Origin: an uncultured Chlorobiaceae bacterium
Lineage (GTDB): Bacteria > Bacteroidota > Chlorobiia > Chlorobiales > Chlorobiaceae
Assembly: GCA_903920215.1 (NCBI GenBank)
Contig: CAIXLG010000102.1
Span: 1 to 47,400, forward strand
DNA length: 47,400 nt
Direction of reading: 5' to 3'
Shown: in pieces, positions 39,375 to 47,400 of the stretch
How the letters are laid out: the number at the start of each line of letters is the position of its first letter
How positions within the stretch are numbered: the stretch's first letter is position 1
Program-made: the position numbers and the translations under genes
Notes under the pieces: model-generated
What the model saw: the letters and a program-made list of their open reading frames with translations, nothing else
Told to the model about the DNA's origin: nothing
Databases searched by the model: none

Positions 39375-39683
39375 CTAATGTGATCTAATGATAAACAGGG
39401 TTTCTCCCGGTTTTCGATAATTATATTTCTCCCTTGCTGCCTTTTCTATATTGTCAGGCTCATGGGCATGCTGGATGCGCAGCTCGTTATCAATGATCTT
39501 CTTTTGCTCAATTTTCTGCTGCTCAAGAAGCGTACGGTGCTCTGCTTCCATATGGATTCTTTTCACGACTCCATAATCGTCAAAAAATATCCAAAGTATG
39601 AACAGTGCAAACGCTACCCGAAAAAAAAACTTTTTCGGGTTGGCACGAATGTACTCCCAGATTCTATCGATAAATTTTTTCAC
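39375..39683 (-). CDS. DivIC/FtsB-like septum formation protein
   Basis: From the GTG at 39683 the protein has 102 residues (KKFIDRIWEYIRANPKKFFF after the start). A frame from 39740 would add 19 residues that do not look like this family and would run into the eno end, so the internal GTG is preferred, though its ribosome site is weak. A short basic cytoplasmic part is followed by one membrane span (about 21-35). After it comes a coiled coil rich in Glu, Gln and Lys (HRTLLEQQKIEQKKIIDNEL), then REKYNYRKPGETLFII, the DivIC/FtsB signature. These proteins form the FtsL-FtsB-FtsQ divisome complex. It lies between eno and ispG, on the same strand as both. Confidence 0.8.
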   Translation of the reverse strand: MKKFIDRIWEYIRANPKKFFFRVAFALFILWIFFDDYGVVKRIHMEAEHRTLLEQQKIEQKKIIDNELRIQHAHEPDNIEKAAREKYNYRKPGETLFIIRSH

Positions 39684-39747
39684 ACTTACTATCACTTTTG
39701 GTTGCCAAGTGCTGCTGATAATACAGCAGATGCTGCGCAACGAGAGA

Positions 39748-39767
39748 AACCCTTTGTGAAAAGGGTT
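39748..39767 (-). promoter_or_regulatory. Hairpin in the eno to divIC-like gap
   Basis: AACCCTTT and AAAGGGTT pair perfectly (8 bp) around a four-base loop, 16 bases after the eno stop. There is no following T-run, so it may act as an RNA-processing or partial-attenuation element rather than a full terminator. Its presence also supports the later start of the DivIC-like gene. Confidence 0.5.
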
Positions 39768-39782
39768 CCCTGTAGAATTTCA

Positions 39783-41108
<1,326 letters not shown>

Positions 41109-41344
41109 TTATTGTTGTTACATGCTTTTATCGCACAAAGGAACCCTTAAGCATTTTATGCTCAACGATAACTGGAAAATATATCTTTTTTTCCTATCCA
41201 TTTCATTGTTGAGACAACAGCAAATAAGATTTTTTTTTTGTTAATTACATTTCAGGCTTTAGCAGATCAGCGATAGCAAGTGCCTTGTTCTTTGTATTTG
41301 AGTGACCTGCAAGACCATTATTAATTCAACAAAGGAGTCCTGCT

Positions 41345-43426
41345 ATGCAAGCCGTCCTACCGGATCAATTGCGAAACATTGTCATTACTGGTCATGCCGG
41401 CAGTGGCAAAACCATGCTCACTGAATCACTTGCCTTGACAATGGGCGTCATTAACCGCCTCGGCAGTATTGACGAAGGAAACACCCTTTCTGATTACTCT
41501 GCAGATGAAATTCAAAGAAAACACAGCCTCAACACAAGCCTGATCAACGGCTTCTGGAACGATTGTAAAATAAATATTATAGATACACCAGGCCTGCTTG
41601 ACTTTCACGGAGATGTCAAATCAGCCATGCGGGTTGCCGATACCGTTCTGATTACTGTAAATTCAGCATCAGGTGTTGAGGTAGGAACCGATACAATTTG
41701 GGAGTATACCAGGGAGTATTACAAACCAACGATGTTTATTTTAACTAAACTTGATGCCGACCGAACCAACTTCAATGCCACCGTTCAGGGGCTCAGGAAT
41801 CATTTCGGTAATCTTGTTACTCCCATACAGTTTCCTGCCGAAGAAGGGGTAGGGCATCATACCCTCATTGACGTCCTTCTGATGAAGCAGCTTACCTTCA
41901 GCCCCGACAAAACCGGAGGCATGACCATCTCCGATATCCCCGATCTTCATCTGAAACAGGCGGAGGAACTGCATCAGCAGCTTGTTGAAGCGATTGCTGA
42001 AACTGATGAAGAGTTGATGAACAAGTTTTTCGAAGTTGGTACCCTGACCGAAGATGAATTGAGGGATGGCATTAAATCCGCACTGGTCAGCAGAACTTTT
42101 TTCCCTGTTTTCTGTACCTCACCTCTTCACCTCATAGGATCAGAACGGCTGCTGAACGCCATCGTCAACCTCTGTCCATCACCTATTGAACGCGGACCGG
42201 AACACTCCATTTCTACGATTGATGGATCAAAAAACCTTATGCAACCAAACCCGGAAGGTCCAACTGTTGCCTTTATTTTCAAAACGATGTCTGAACCCCG
42301 TGTTGGTGAGATTTCCTACCTCAGGGTTTACTCGGGTCATCTGGAAACTGGACATGAACTTATTGATGTACAGACCGGGCAACTTGAAAAACCAGGTCAG
42401 GTCTACACCATAATCGGCCAGAAAAAAACTCCGGTTGACAAGCTGCTTGCAGGGGATATCGGTATGGTCGTCAAGCTGAAGGATGCTCATACCAATGATA
42501 CCCTCGCCGATAAAGGTACCAGTTGCAAGATAAGCCCGATTGTTTTCCCTGAACCAATGCTGGCAACCGCGATTATTCCCCTGACCCAGGGTGACGAAGA
42601 TAAGATTTCGGCCGGTCTTCATCATCTTCATGAAGAGGATCCAAGCTTTACCATCAAACATGATGTTGAATTCAACCAGACCATTCTTAAAACTCTTGGT
42701 GAAACTCACCTTGATATCATTATCAGCCGGTTACAGACGAAGTTCAATGTCAAGGTCGATATTGCCCCGATTAAAATTCCTTACCGCGAAACAATTCGCG
42801 TCACCTCATCAGCCCAGGGAAAATATAAAAAACAATCTGGAGGACGAGGTCAGTATGGTGACGTATGGGTAAGAATCGAACCAACCGCACGCGATACAGG
42901 CTTTGTATTTGCAAGTGAGGTTGTCGGTGGCGTTGTCCCAACCCGCTATCTCCCGGCTGTTGAAAAAGGACTTCATGACACCATAGAAAAAGGTATTCTT
43001 GCCGGATATCCTGTGGTCGATCTCAAGGCTGTTGCTTATGACGGATCTTTCCATCCCGTAGACAGCTCTGAATTTGCCTTTAAAATCGCAGCCAGCATGG
43101 CCTTCAAGAATGCTTTCGAAAAAGCAAGACCACTGCTGCTTGAACCGATATACTCCTTGACGGTCTATGCGCCAGAACAGTTTACTGGAGAGATTGTCGG
43201 TGATATTTCAAGCAGGCGAGGGAAAATCCTTGGTATGGATTCTGATGTGAGGCTGCAGATTATCCGTGCACTGATTCCCCAGGCTGCACTGACTCCATTC
43301 CATCATGCGCTTACCCGGCTGACGCAGAGCAGGGCACGATACTCATACAGTTTCAGCCATTACGAGGAAGCGCCTCCCGACATTGCTCAGCAGATCATCG
43401 CTCAAAAAGATTCAAAAGAAGCCTAG
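41345..43426 (+). CDS. EF-G-like translational GTPase (FusA2/EF-G-II type)
   Basis: This 693-residue five-domain protein resembles EF-G but is divergent. The P-loop is GHAGSGKT (16-23). Switch I lacks the RGITI motif (RKHSLN instead). Switch II reads DTPGLLDF (80-87), with Leu84 where canonical EF-G has its catalytic His. The base-specificity motif is TKLD (134-137) rather than NKxD. Domains II-V follow (EPRVGEISYLRVYSG; SGGRGQYGDVWVRIEPT; domain IV; DSDVRLQIIRALIPQAALTPF). These traits fit the EF-G-like family related to Thermus EF-G-2, whose role is unclear and need not be translocation. AAAGGAG lies seven bases before the ATG. The gene stands alone with its own terminator, divergent from eno. 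Confidence 0.92.
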   Translation: MQAVLPDQLRNIVITGHAGSGKTMLTESLALTMGVINRLGSIDEGNTLSDYSADEIQRKHSLNTSLINGFWNDCKINIIDTPGLLDFHGDVKSAMRVADTVLITVNSASGVEVGTDTIWEYTREYYKPTMFILTKLDADRTNFNATVQGLRNHFGNLVTPIQFPAEEGVGHHTLIDVLLMKQLTFSPDKTGGMTISDIPDLHLKQAEELHQQLVEAIAETDEELMNKFFEVGTLTEDELRDGIKSALVSRTFFPVFCTSPLHLIGSERLLNAIVNLCPSPIERGPEHSISTIDGSKNLMQPNPEGPTVAFIFKTMSEPRVGEISYLRVYSGHLETGHELIDVQTGQLEKPGQVYTIIGQKKTPVDKLLAGDIGMVVKLKDAHTNDTLADKGTSCKISPIVFPEPMLATAIIPLTQGDEDKISAGLHHLHEEDPSFTIKHDVEFNQTILKTLGETHLDIIISRLQTKFNVKVDIAPIKIPYRETIRVTSSAQGKYKKQSGGRGQYGDVWVRIEPTARDTGFVFASEVVGGVVPTRYLPAVEKGLHDTIEKGILAGYPVVDLKAVAYDGSFHPVDSSEFAFKIAASMAFKNAFEKARPLLLEPIYSLTVYAPEQFTGEIVGDISSRRGKILGMDSDVRLQIIRALIPQAALTPFHHALTRLTQSRARYSYSFSHYEEAPPDIAQQIIAQKDSKEA

Positions 43427-43436
43427 TATAGTTTTC

Positions 43437-43472
43437 AGCACAAGCCCCGAAGATTCGGGGCTTGTGCTTTTT
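43437..43472 (+). terminator. Terminator after the EF-G-like gene
   Basis: Arms AGCACAAGCCCCG and CGGGGCTTGTGCT form a GC-rich stem of at least 13 bp and run into a T-run at 43468-43472, ten bases after the EF-G-like stop. Confidence 0.93.
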
Positions 43473-43499
43473 ACCCCCTTCATGTAAGGCTATCTACCG

Positions 43500-44288
43500 T
43501 TACAAATTTCCGAAAACCGATTTTATTTTAAGCCACCACACAATCCAGATTGCTTCACGGATGTTTGTTCTGGTCATTTTTGATTTTCCCACCGATCTAT
43601 CTACAAAGACAATAGGTATTTCTTTTATCGTAAAACCTTTCTTCCATACCCTGAAATTCATCTCAATCTGAAATGAATACCCCTGCGAGTTAATAGAATC
43701 AAGATCAAGCGCTTGTAACACTTTGGCATTAAAGCATTTAAACCCACTTGTCGGATCATCAACAGGCAGTCCGGTAATGAACTGTGTATAAATACTGGCC
43801 AGTTTTGACAGGATTAACCTCCCTAACGGCCAGTTCACCACATTAACAGTATTGTTCATATATCTTGATCCAATAACCAGATCAGCTTCTTTAATGGCAT
43901 CAAGAAAGCTGCTTACTTCAGCAGGATCATGCGAATAATCAGCATCCATCTCTATGACATATCGATACCCCTGATCCAATGCATAGTGAAACCCCGTAAT
44001 ATATGCTGTACCAAGCCCCAATTTTTTCTGTCGCTTTATAACACGAAGCCCTCTTATGTTCGCCTGCATTGAATAAACAATATCAATGGTTCCATCAGGT
44101 GAGTTATCGTCAATGACAAGAATATCAACAGAGGACTGATAAAGTTCTGAGAGCTTGTTCAATAACCTGGCAATATTTTCAGCCTCATTGAATGTGGGTA
44201 TAATAATCAACGCCAGAGAATCAGACCTTGTTTCTTTACAGCGTCTGGAATCTGGATTGTTCATTGTTGTGTTATTTTGCTCCAGCAT
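43500..44288 (-). CDS. GT2-family polyprenol-phosphate glycosyltransferase (dolichol-phosphate-mannose-synthase-like)
   Basis: The 262-residue protein has the DPM1-like GT2 domain: the nucleotide-sugar site IIPTFNEAENIARLL, VIDDNSPDGT, the K(R)QKKLGLGTAYITGF segment, the metal-binding EMDADYSHDP (DxD-type), and VIGSRYMNN with the DDPTSGFKCFN acceptor loop. No clear C-terminal membrane helices follow, as in the short Dpm1 proteins. It should move a sugar, often mannose or glucose, from GDP or UDP to a polyprenyl phosphate at the membrane; the actual sugar is unknown. It lies downstream of pscB, but the pscB terminator separates them. Confidence 0.87.
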   Translation of the reverse strand: MLEQNNTTMNNPDSRRCKETRSDSLALIIIPTFNEAENIARLLNKLSELYQSSVDILVIDDNSPDGTIDIVYSMQANIRGLRVIKRQKKLGLGTAYITGFHYALDQGYRYVIEMDADYSHDPAEVSSFLDAIKEADLVIGSRYMNNTVNVVNWPLGRLILSKLASIYTQFITGLPVDDPTSGFKCFNAKVLQALDLDSINSQGYSFQIEMNFRVWKKGFTIKEIPIVFVDRSVGKSKMTRTNIREAIWIVWWLKIKSVFGNL

Positions 44289-44305
44289 ATGAGATTACGA
44301 TCTTC

Positions 44306-44343
44306 AAAAAAAAAGCATTGCTTCATACGAAGCAATGCTTTTT
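44306..44343 (-). terminator. Terminator after the pscA-pscB unit
   Basis: On the minus strand AAAAAGCATTGCTTC and GAAGCAATGCTTTTT form a 15-bp perfect stem with a four-base loop, followed by T9 (44306-44314). It begins 38 bases after the pscB stop and ends the reaction-centre transcript. Confidence 0.93.
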
Positions 44344-44381
44344 AAAAAAATTAATAACAAGATTGCAAAACCCTGCCTGGC

Positions 44382-45071
44382 CTATCGCGCTTCTCTGTGA
44401 AATCTGTGCAGAAACCTGAGATCAAAATCAATTCTCTCAGGTGGCGTATAGGTAAAGTCGAGCACTTCACCATCAGGAAGCACCTCGAGTAAAGCTCCTG
44501 AAGGGCATTCATCTGCTGAAAAACAGGCTGAACAGGAAATACAGGCATCCTGATCAATATAACACCTGAATCCGCCTTCCTGAACGTCGCCATAGAACTT
44601 GTAACCAATAGCATTGACTTTCGGCGGACACTTGTCAAGACAGAGTCCACATCCAACACAGAGGTTTTCAATGATAAAATAGTGTGATTTTGCTCTTGGA
44701 GCCGCCTTCTTTGCAACAGGTTGAGCTGTTGTGACAGGTGCAGTTGCCGCAGGAGCAACTGGTGCGCCCTTCGCCGCTGGTGCTGCTGGCTTTGCTCCCG
44801 GTACCGGTTTTGCACCTGGTGCGGGCTTGGCACCCGGGGCAGGTTTTGGAGCGGATTTTTTTACAGGTAGAGCAGATTCCTGACGTACGCCGCTTCTTCC
44901 GAGATTTGTATTCAGTGGTTCAAGCCGAGGTTTTCCCGATGATTTCGGGGCTGCCCCTTTTGGTTTTGCCTGTCCCAGCTTTGCTGCCGGAGCTACAGCT
45001 TTCGGCGCAGCAGGTGGAACCTTTGCGGCAGGTGGTGACACGATATCTGGCTTTTGTACAGGATCGGCCAT
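44382..45071 (-). CDS. pscB: Photosystem P840 reaction centre iron-sulfur protein PscB (FA/FB carrier)
   Basis: The 229-residue protein binds the terminal [4Fe-4S] clusters FA and FB that receive electrons from FX and reduce ferredoxin. Cluster ligands are C138-x2-C141-x2-C144-x3-C148 (CVGCGLCLDKC followed by P) and C177-x2-C180-x2-C183-x5-C189 (CISCSACFSADEC followed by P). The first 130 residues are an unusual Ala/Pro/Lys-rich tail, with a repeat of about six residues (PAPGAK-type) at 76-95 that may bind the membrane or the soluble partner. A strong ribosome site (GAGGAGGG) precedes the ATG. It follows pscA, with a hairpin in the 92-base gap. Confidence 0.97.
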   Translation of the reverse strand: MADPVQKPDIVSPPAAKVPPAAPKAVAPAAKLGQAKPKGAAPKSSGKPRLEPLNTNLGRSGVRQESALPVKKSAPKPAPGAKPAPGAKPVPGAKPAAPAAKGAPVAPAATAPVTTAQPVAKKAAPRAKSHYFIIENLCVGCGLCLDKCPPKVNAIGYKFYGDVQEGGFRCYIDQDACISCSACFSADECPSGALLEVLPDGEVLDFTYTPPERIDFDLRFLHRFHREAR

Positions 45072-45120
45072 AAAAACCCTCCTCTTTAATTACATGGTAA
45101 ACTTTAGTAGCAAACTATCA

Positions 45121-45154
45121 ATACATGAAGGAGCATTGAAGCTCCTTCATGTAT
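45121..45154 (-). promoter_or_regulatory. pscA-pscB intergenic hairpin
   Basis: A perfect 14-bp inverted repeat, ATACATGAAGGAGC (45121-45134) and GCTCCTTCATGTAT (45141-45154), with a six-base loop, lies nine bases after the pscA stop. Unlike the pscB terminator, it has no T-run in the direction of transcription. It most likely stabilises or partly terminates the pscA mRNA, lowering pscB synthesis relative to pscA. The reaction centre contains two PscA per PscB, so this fits the needed ratio; this is inference. Confidence 0.85.
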
Positions 45155-45163
45155 GATCGTGAT

Positions 45164-47359
45164 TTAAGCAATCAGTTTCATCAGATAATCAACAACCTGG
45201 GTCAGCATTACCTGTCCGGATATAGCTGCATCACTGACAGTTGGCTTAAGCGGTGCATCAGTCTGATAGAAACCGTTAGCAAGAAAGAGAAATACGAGCA
45301 TAAAGGTTCCACCGAAGTAAAGGAACGTACCGGCCATTTTGGAATCTGATATGGTCAATACAGGGAACCTGAACTCAACATCCCTGTTAAGGAACTTCTT
45401 TCCAAACCAACGGATGGTTCTTGTCTGAATATCAGCACCTTCAAGACGTGAGCCGCGATCTTCAAACCATACAGCAAAGCTGATAAACCAAATCAAATGT
45501 CCAAGCATCAGAATGGTCGAAAGGTGTGAACTCGAGAAAATGGTCACGGTTTCAGTCCAGAAATAGTAGAAAATACCGGCTGAATAATGATGGTGAAGAC
45601 CTGCAACGGAATCCCATGCCTTTGCATCGGCAGCAGGAACACCATACATCATCGAAGCAATCCATGCACCATCAATGTACCAGCAGACTGCAGAAAGACC
45701 CTTGACTCCCCACAGCATTGCAAACCAGAGCTGATCCTGAATCGAGACACCGCAAGTTCCACCGTAAACCGGTCCAAGACATGGGAAGGAATAGGAGTTC
45801 TTCTTGAGACCAAGATCATCCCACAATGGTGATGTATGTGCAAAGAATGCAATACGCACAAGCGCAATAAGAGAGAAGAGTGAACCAGCTGTAATAACAT
45901 GAGCCATGACCCAGTCATTGATGCTTGGATCGGTGAACATCCACTGGAAAATCGGAAGAGGTTTCAGCCAGTAGAAGGACATCATGATATTTGTGCCGAA
46001 AATATTCAGCTCGCAGATTGTATTCCAAACGATCACTGCATAAACCGAAAGCATAGTGGCAAAACAAAGCGCCATTACTGTACCGAGAATCTTGACCTGA
46101 ACTTCCTGATCACGACCTTTGGTAATCCAGATGGACTTGATCTGGTTGTAGATGCCGTTAAGCTGGATTTTAAGGAGATACTGACCACCATGATAGACAC
46201 CGGCAAAAACATAGAGAACGCCGCAGATGATATGGTTGAAAGTAATCAGGTTAATAACAACCCTTGACATACCGAAAGATGCACCGTTCTTGGGAAGAAT
46301 TGCATAAGGAGCAAAATCAGCGAACTCTTTCGAGCCAGAAATAATTTTACCGCCTTCCTGAACGAAATTATAGCTTACCCTGTTGAATGGCTCACCATAA
46401 AGATAAAAGACAAGGTTGTCAAGTTCTTTGTAATACGCTGCAAATGAAGGCTGCTGAAACGCGACGAAAGCTATAACACCCAATGCGATATTAATGTAGC
46501 CAATTGCTGTCAGGTGAACAGAAAAAGCGGCTTTCATATCATCATTCAAGTGGATCGCAGCATTCGGCGGATTGTTCCACCAGTAAATACCAAGAGCAAA
46601 AAAGATGACAAAAAACACAAAAGACATGAAGGTCTCTGAATTGATGGTCTGGAAATCAGGAATCGGTTCGAACCCGAGTATAAACCACATCAGCAAACCC
46701 CAGCCAAGAAAAAGCAGCGACATGTAAATAGTGTGTGGTCCAAGTGCATCCTTGTATGTCTTTGCACTGGTTCCGCTGAAAACGACATCACCAAACTTGC
46801 CAAGGAACCTGAAATCACGGAAGTTACCGGCACGTCCGGTAAATGGATTCGTAAGATTGTGGGTCCAGTGACGCCATCCGCCAAAAAGAAGGATAGAACC
46901 GGAAAGCAGGTGAAATAACGCCCAGCCAATAAGTTTGGTGGCTGCAAATTCAAGGTCTTCTGTTTTCGTACTGTAAGTATCAATGCCAAGAGAAACCATT
47001 CTTGGTTTGATAGTCAGATAGAACCAGTTGTCATGGAAACCCGGTGCGCCCCAGGGGAAAACCTGAATACCTGAGATGTAGTAGATCGCCATAAGAAATC
47101 CCAGTACTCCAAGCAGTGCGAGATGACCTCCGACGACCTGTTCGTCATCAATCTTCTCGGTATCAAAAATCTGATACCACTTGGTCGAGCGTGTTTCTGT
47201 TCGCTGAAACAGAAACCTCCTCATTTTTGCTGCATCCTGCTCCTTGATAACCGATGGTGCACCTTGGGCACCGTTCGCCTTCGGAGAAGGAGCGTTCCCC
47301 TTGGGAGGTGGGACAGTGCCCTTTGGCTTGACTCCTGCCGGATTCACTTGTTCAGCCAT
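45164..47359 (-). CDS. pscA: Photosystem P840 reaction centre core protein PscA
   Basis: PscA forms the homodimeric type-I reaction-centre core that binds the bacteriochlorophyll pair P840, the primary acceptors and the FX cluster. The 731-residue protein starts with a Pro/Gly/Ala-rich tail of about 35 residues and continues with many long hydrophobic segments consistent with the known 11-helix core. The FX-binding motif PCLGPVYGGTC holds Cys527 and Cys536, one pair from each subunit of the dimer. The ATG is preceded by AAAGGAGAG. The gene heads the pscA-pscB transcript; its promoter lies at or beyond the right edge of the window. Confidence 0.98.
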   Translation of the reverse strand: MAEQVNPAGVKPKGTVPPPKGNAPSPKANGAQGAPSVIKEQDAAKMRRFLFQRTETRSTKWYQIFDTEKIDDEQVVGGHLALLGVLGFLMAIYYISGIQVFPWGAPGFHDNWFYLTIKPRMVSLGIDTYSTKTEDLEFAATKLIGWALFHLLSGSILLFGGWRHWTHNLTNPFTGRAGNFRDFRFLGKFGDVVFSGTSAKTYKDALGPHTIYMSLLFLGWGLLMWFILGFEPIPDFQTINSETFMSFVFFVIFFALGIYWWNNPPNAAIHLNDDMKAAFSVHLTAIGYINIALGVIAFVAFQQPSFAAYYKELDNLVFYLYGEPFNRVSYNFVQEGGKIISGSKEFADFAPYAILPKNGASFGMSRVVINLITFNHIICGVLYVFAGVYHGGQYLLKIQLNGIYNQIKSIWITKGRDQEVQVKILGTVMALCFATMLSVYAVIVWNTICELNIFGTNIMMSFYWLKPLPIFQWMFTDPSINDWVMAHVITAGSLFSLIALVRIAFFAHTSPLWDDLGLKKNSYSFPCLGPVYGGTCGVSIQDQLWFAMLWGVKGLSAVCWYIDGAWIASMMYGVPAADAKAWDSVAGLHHHYSAGIFYYFWTETVTIFSSSHLSTILMLGHLIWFISFAVWFEDRGSRLEGADIQTRTIRWFGKKFLNRDVEFRFPVLTISDSKMAGTFLYFGGTFMLVFLFLANGFYQTDAPLKPTVSDAAISGQVMLTQVVDYLMKLIA

Positions 47360-47400
47360 TGTATTCTCTCCTTTGTTTGGACCTATTTCATGTTAAAGAA

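Noticed and set aside
44351-44833. Overlapping frame on the same strand as pscB, rich in Arg, Gln and Leu
   Set aside because: It is the out-of-frame reading of the Ala/Pro/Lys-rich PscB tail and lacks any domain.

Overview
This window is chromosomal DNA of a green sulfur bacterium (Chlorobiaceae, Chlorobium/Pelodictyon type). The clearest evidence is the pair pscA and pscB at the right edge, which encode the core and FeS subunits of the homodimeric P840 type-I reaction centre. PscA carries the FX cysteines at residues 527 and 536. The two subunits of 2-oxoglutarate:ferredoxin oxidoreductase (korA, korB), a key CO2-fixing enzyme of the reductive TCA cycle, fit the same assignment, as does the long three-domain IspG. 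Species cannot be fixed from the sequence alone.

Layout, left to right. (1) 1-4000: a small antitoxin-like gene followed by a toxin reading frame that stops after seven codons, a radical-SAM/DUF4130 pair of DNA-repair type, and a carotenoid-desaturase-like FAD oxidoreductase. (2) 4138-5200: tRNA-Pro, a 326-base gap with DnaA-box-like nonamers, and a DedA membrane protein. (3) 5370-12963 (+): an alpha/beta hydrolase, a class A penicillin-binding protein, GMP synthase, a WG-repeat lipoprotein and SerB. (4) 12944-16477 (-): two paralogous 2x[4Fe-4S] ferredoxin-like proteins downstream of alaS. (5) 16752-20148 (+): a small four-cysteine protein, then korA-korB. (6) 20209-24239: accA and HU on the minus strand, efp-accB-accC on the plus strand. 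(7) 24303-36389 (-): one long gene-expression unit, read as tRNA-Thr, tRNA-Tyr, tRNA-Thr, tRNA-Trp, secE, nusG, rplK, rplA, rplJ, rplL, rpoB, rpoC. (8) 36469-41096 (-): eno, a DivIC/FtsB-like gene, ispG and a short-chain dehydrogenase. (9) 41345-43426 (+): an EF-G-like GTPase. (10) 43500-47359 (-): a GT2 glycosyltransferase, then pscB and pscA.

How the parts fit: the reaction centre reduces ferredoxin, and KorAB uses reduced ferredoxin to carboxylate succinyl-CoA. The ferredoxin-like proteins nearby are possible carriers, but no partner is shown. AccA, AccB and AccC supply malonyl-CoA, IspG supplies isoprenoid precursors for carotenoids and chlorophyll tails, and the left-hand desaturase may act on carotenoids. 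Convergent units are separated by strong hairpin terminators, several of which can work in both directions. None of the five tRNA genes encodes its CCA end.

No insertion sequence, prophage, CRISPR array or rRNA was seen. Most of the window is conserved housekeeping and photosynthesis DNA. The points most worth a second look are the pscA-pscB intergenic hairpin, the Asn at the tip of the EF-P loop, the EF-G-like protein without the switch-II histidine, the duplicated ferredoxins next to alaS, the missing tuf in the tRNA-secE cluster, and the DnaA-box-like cluster.
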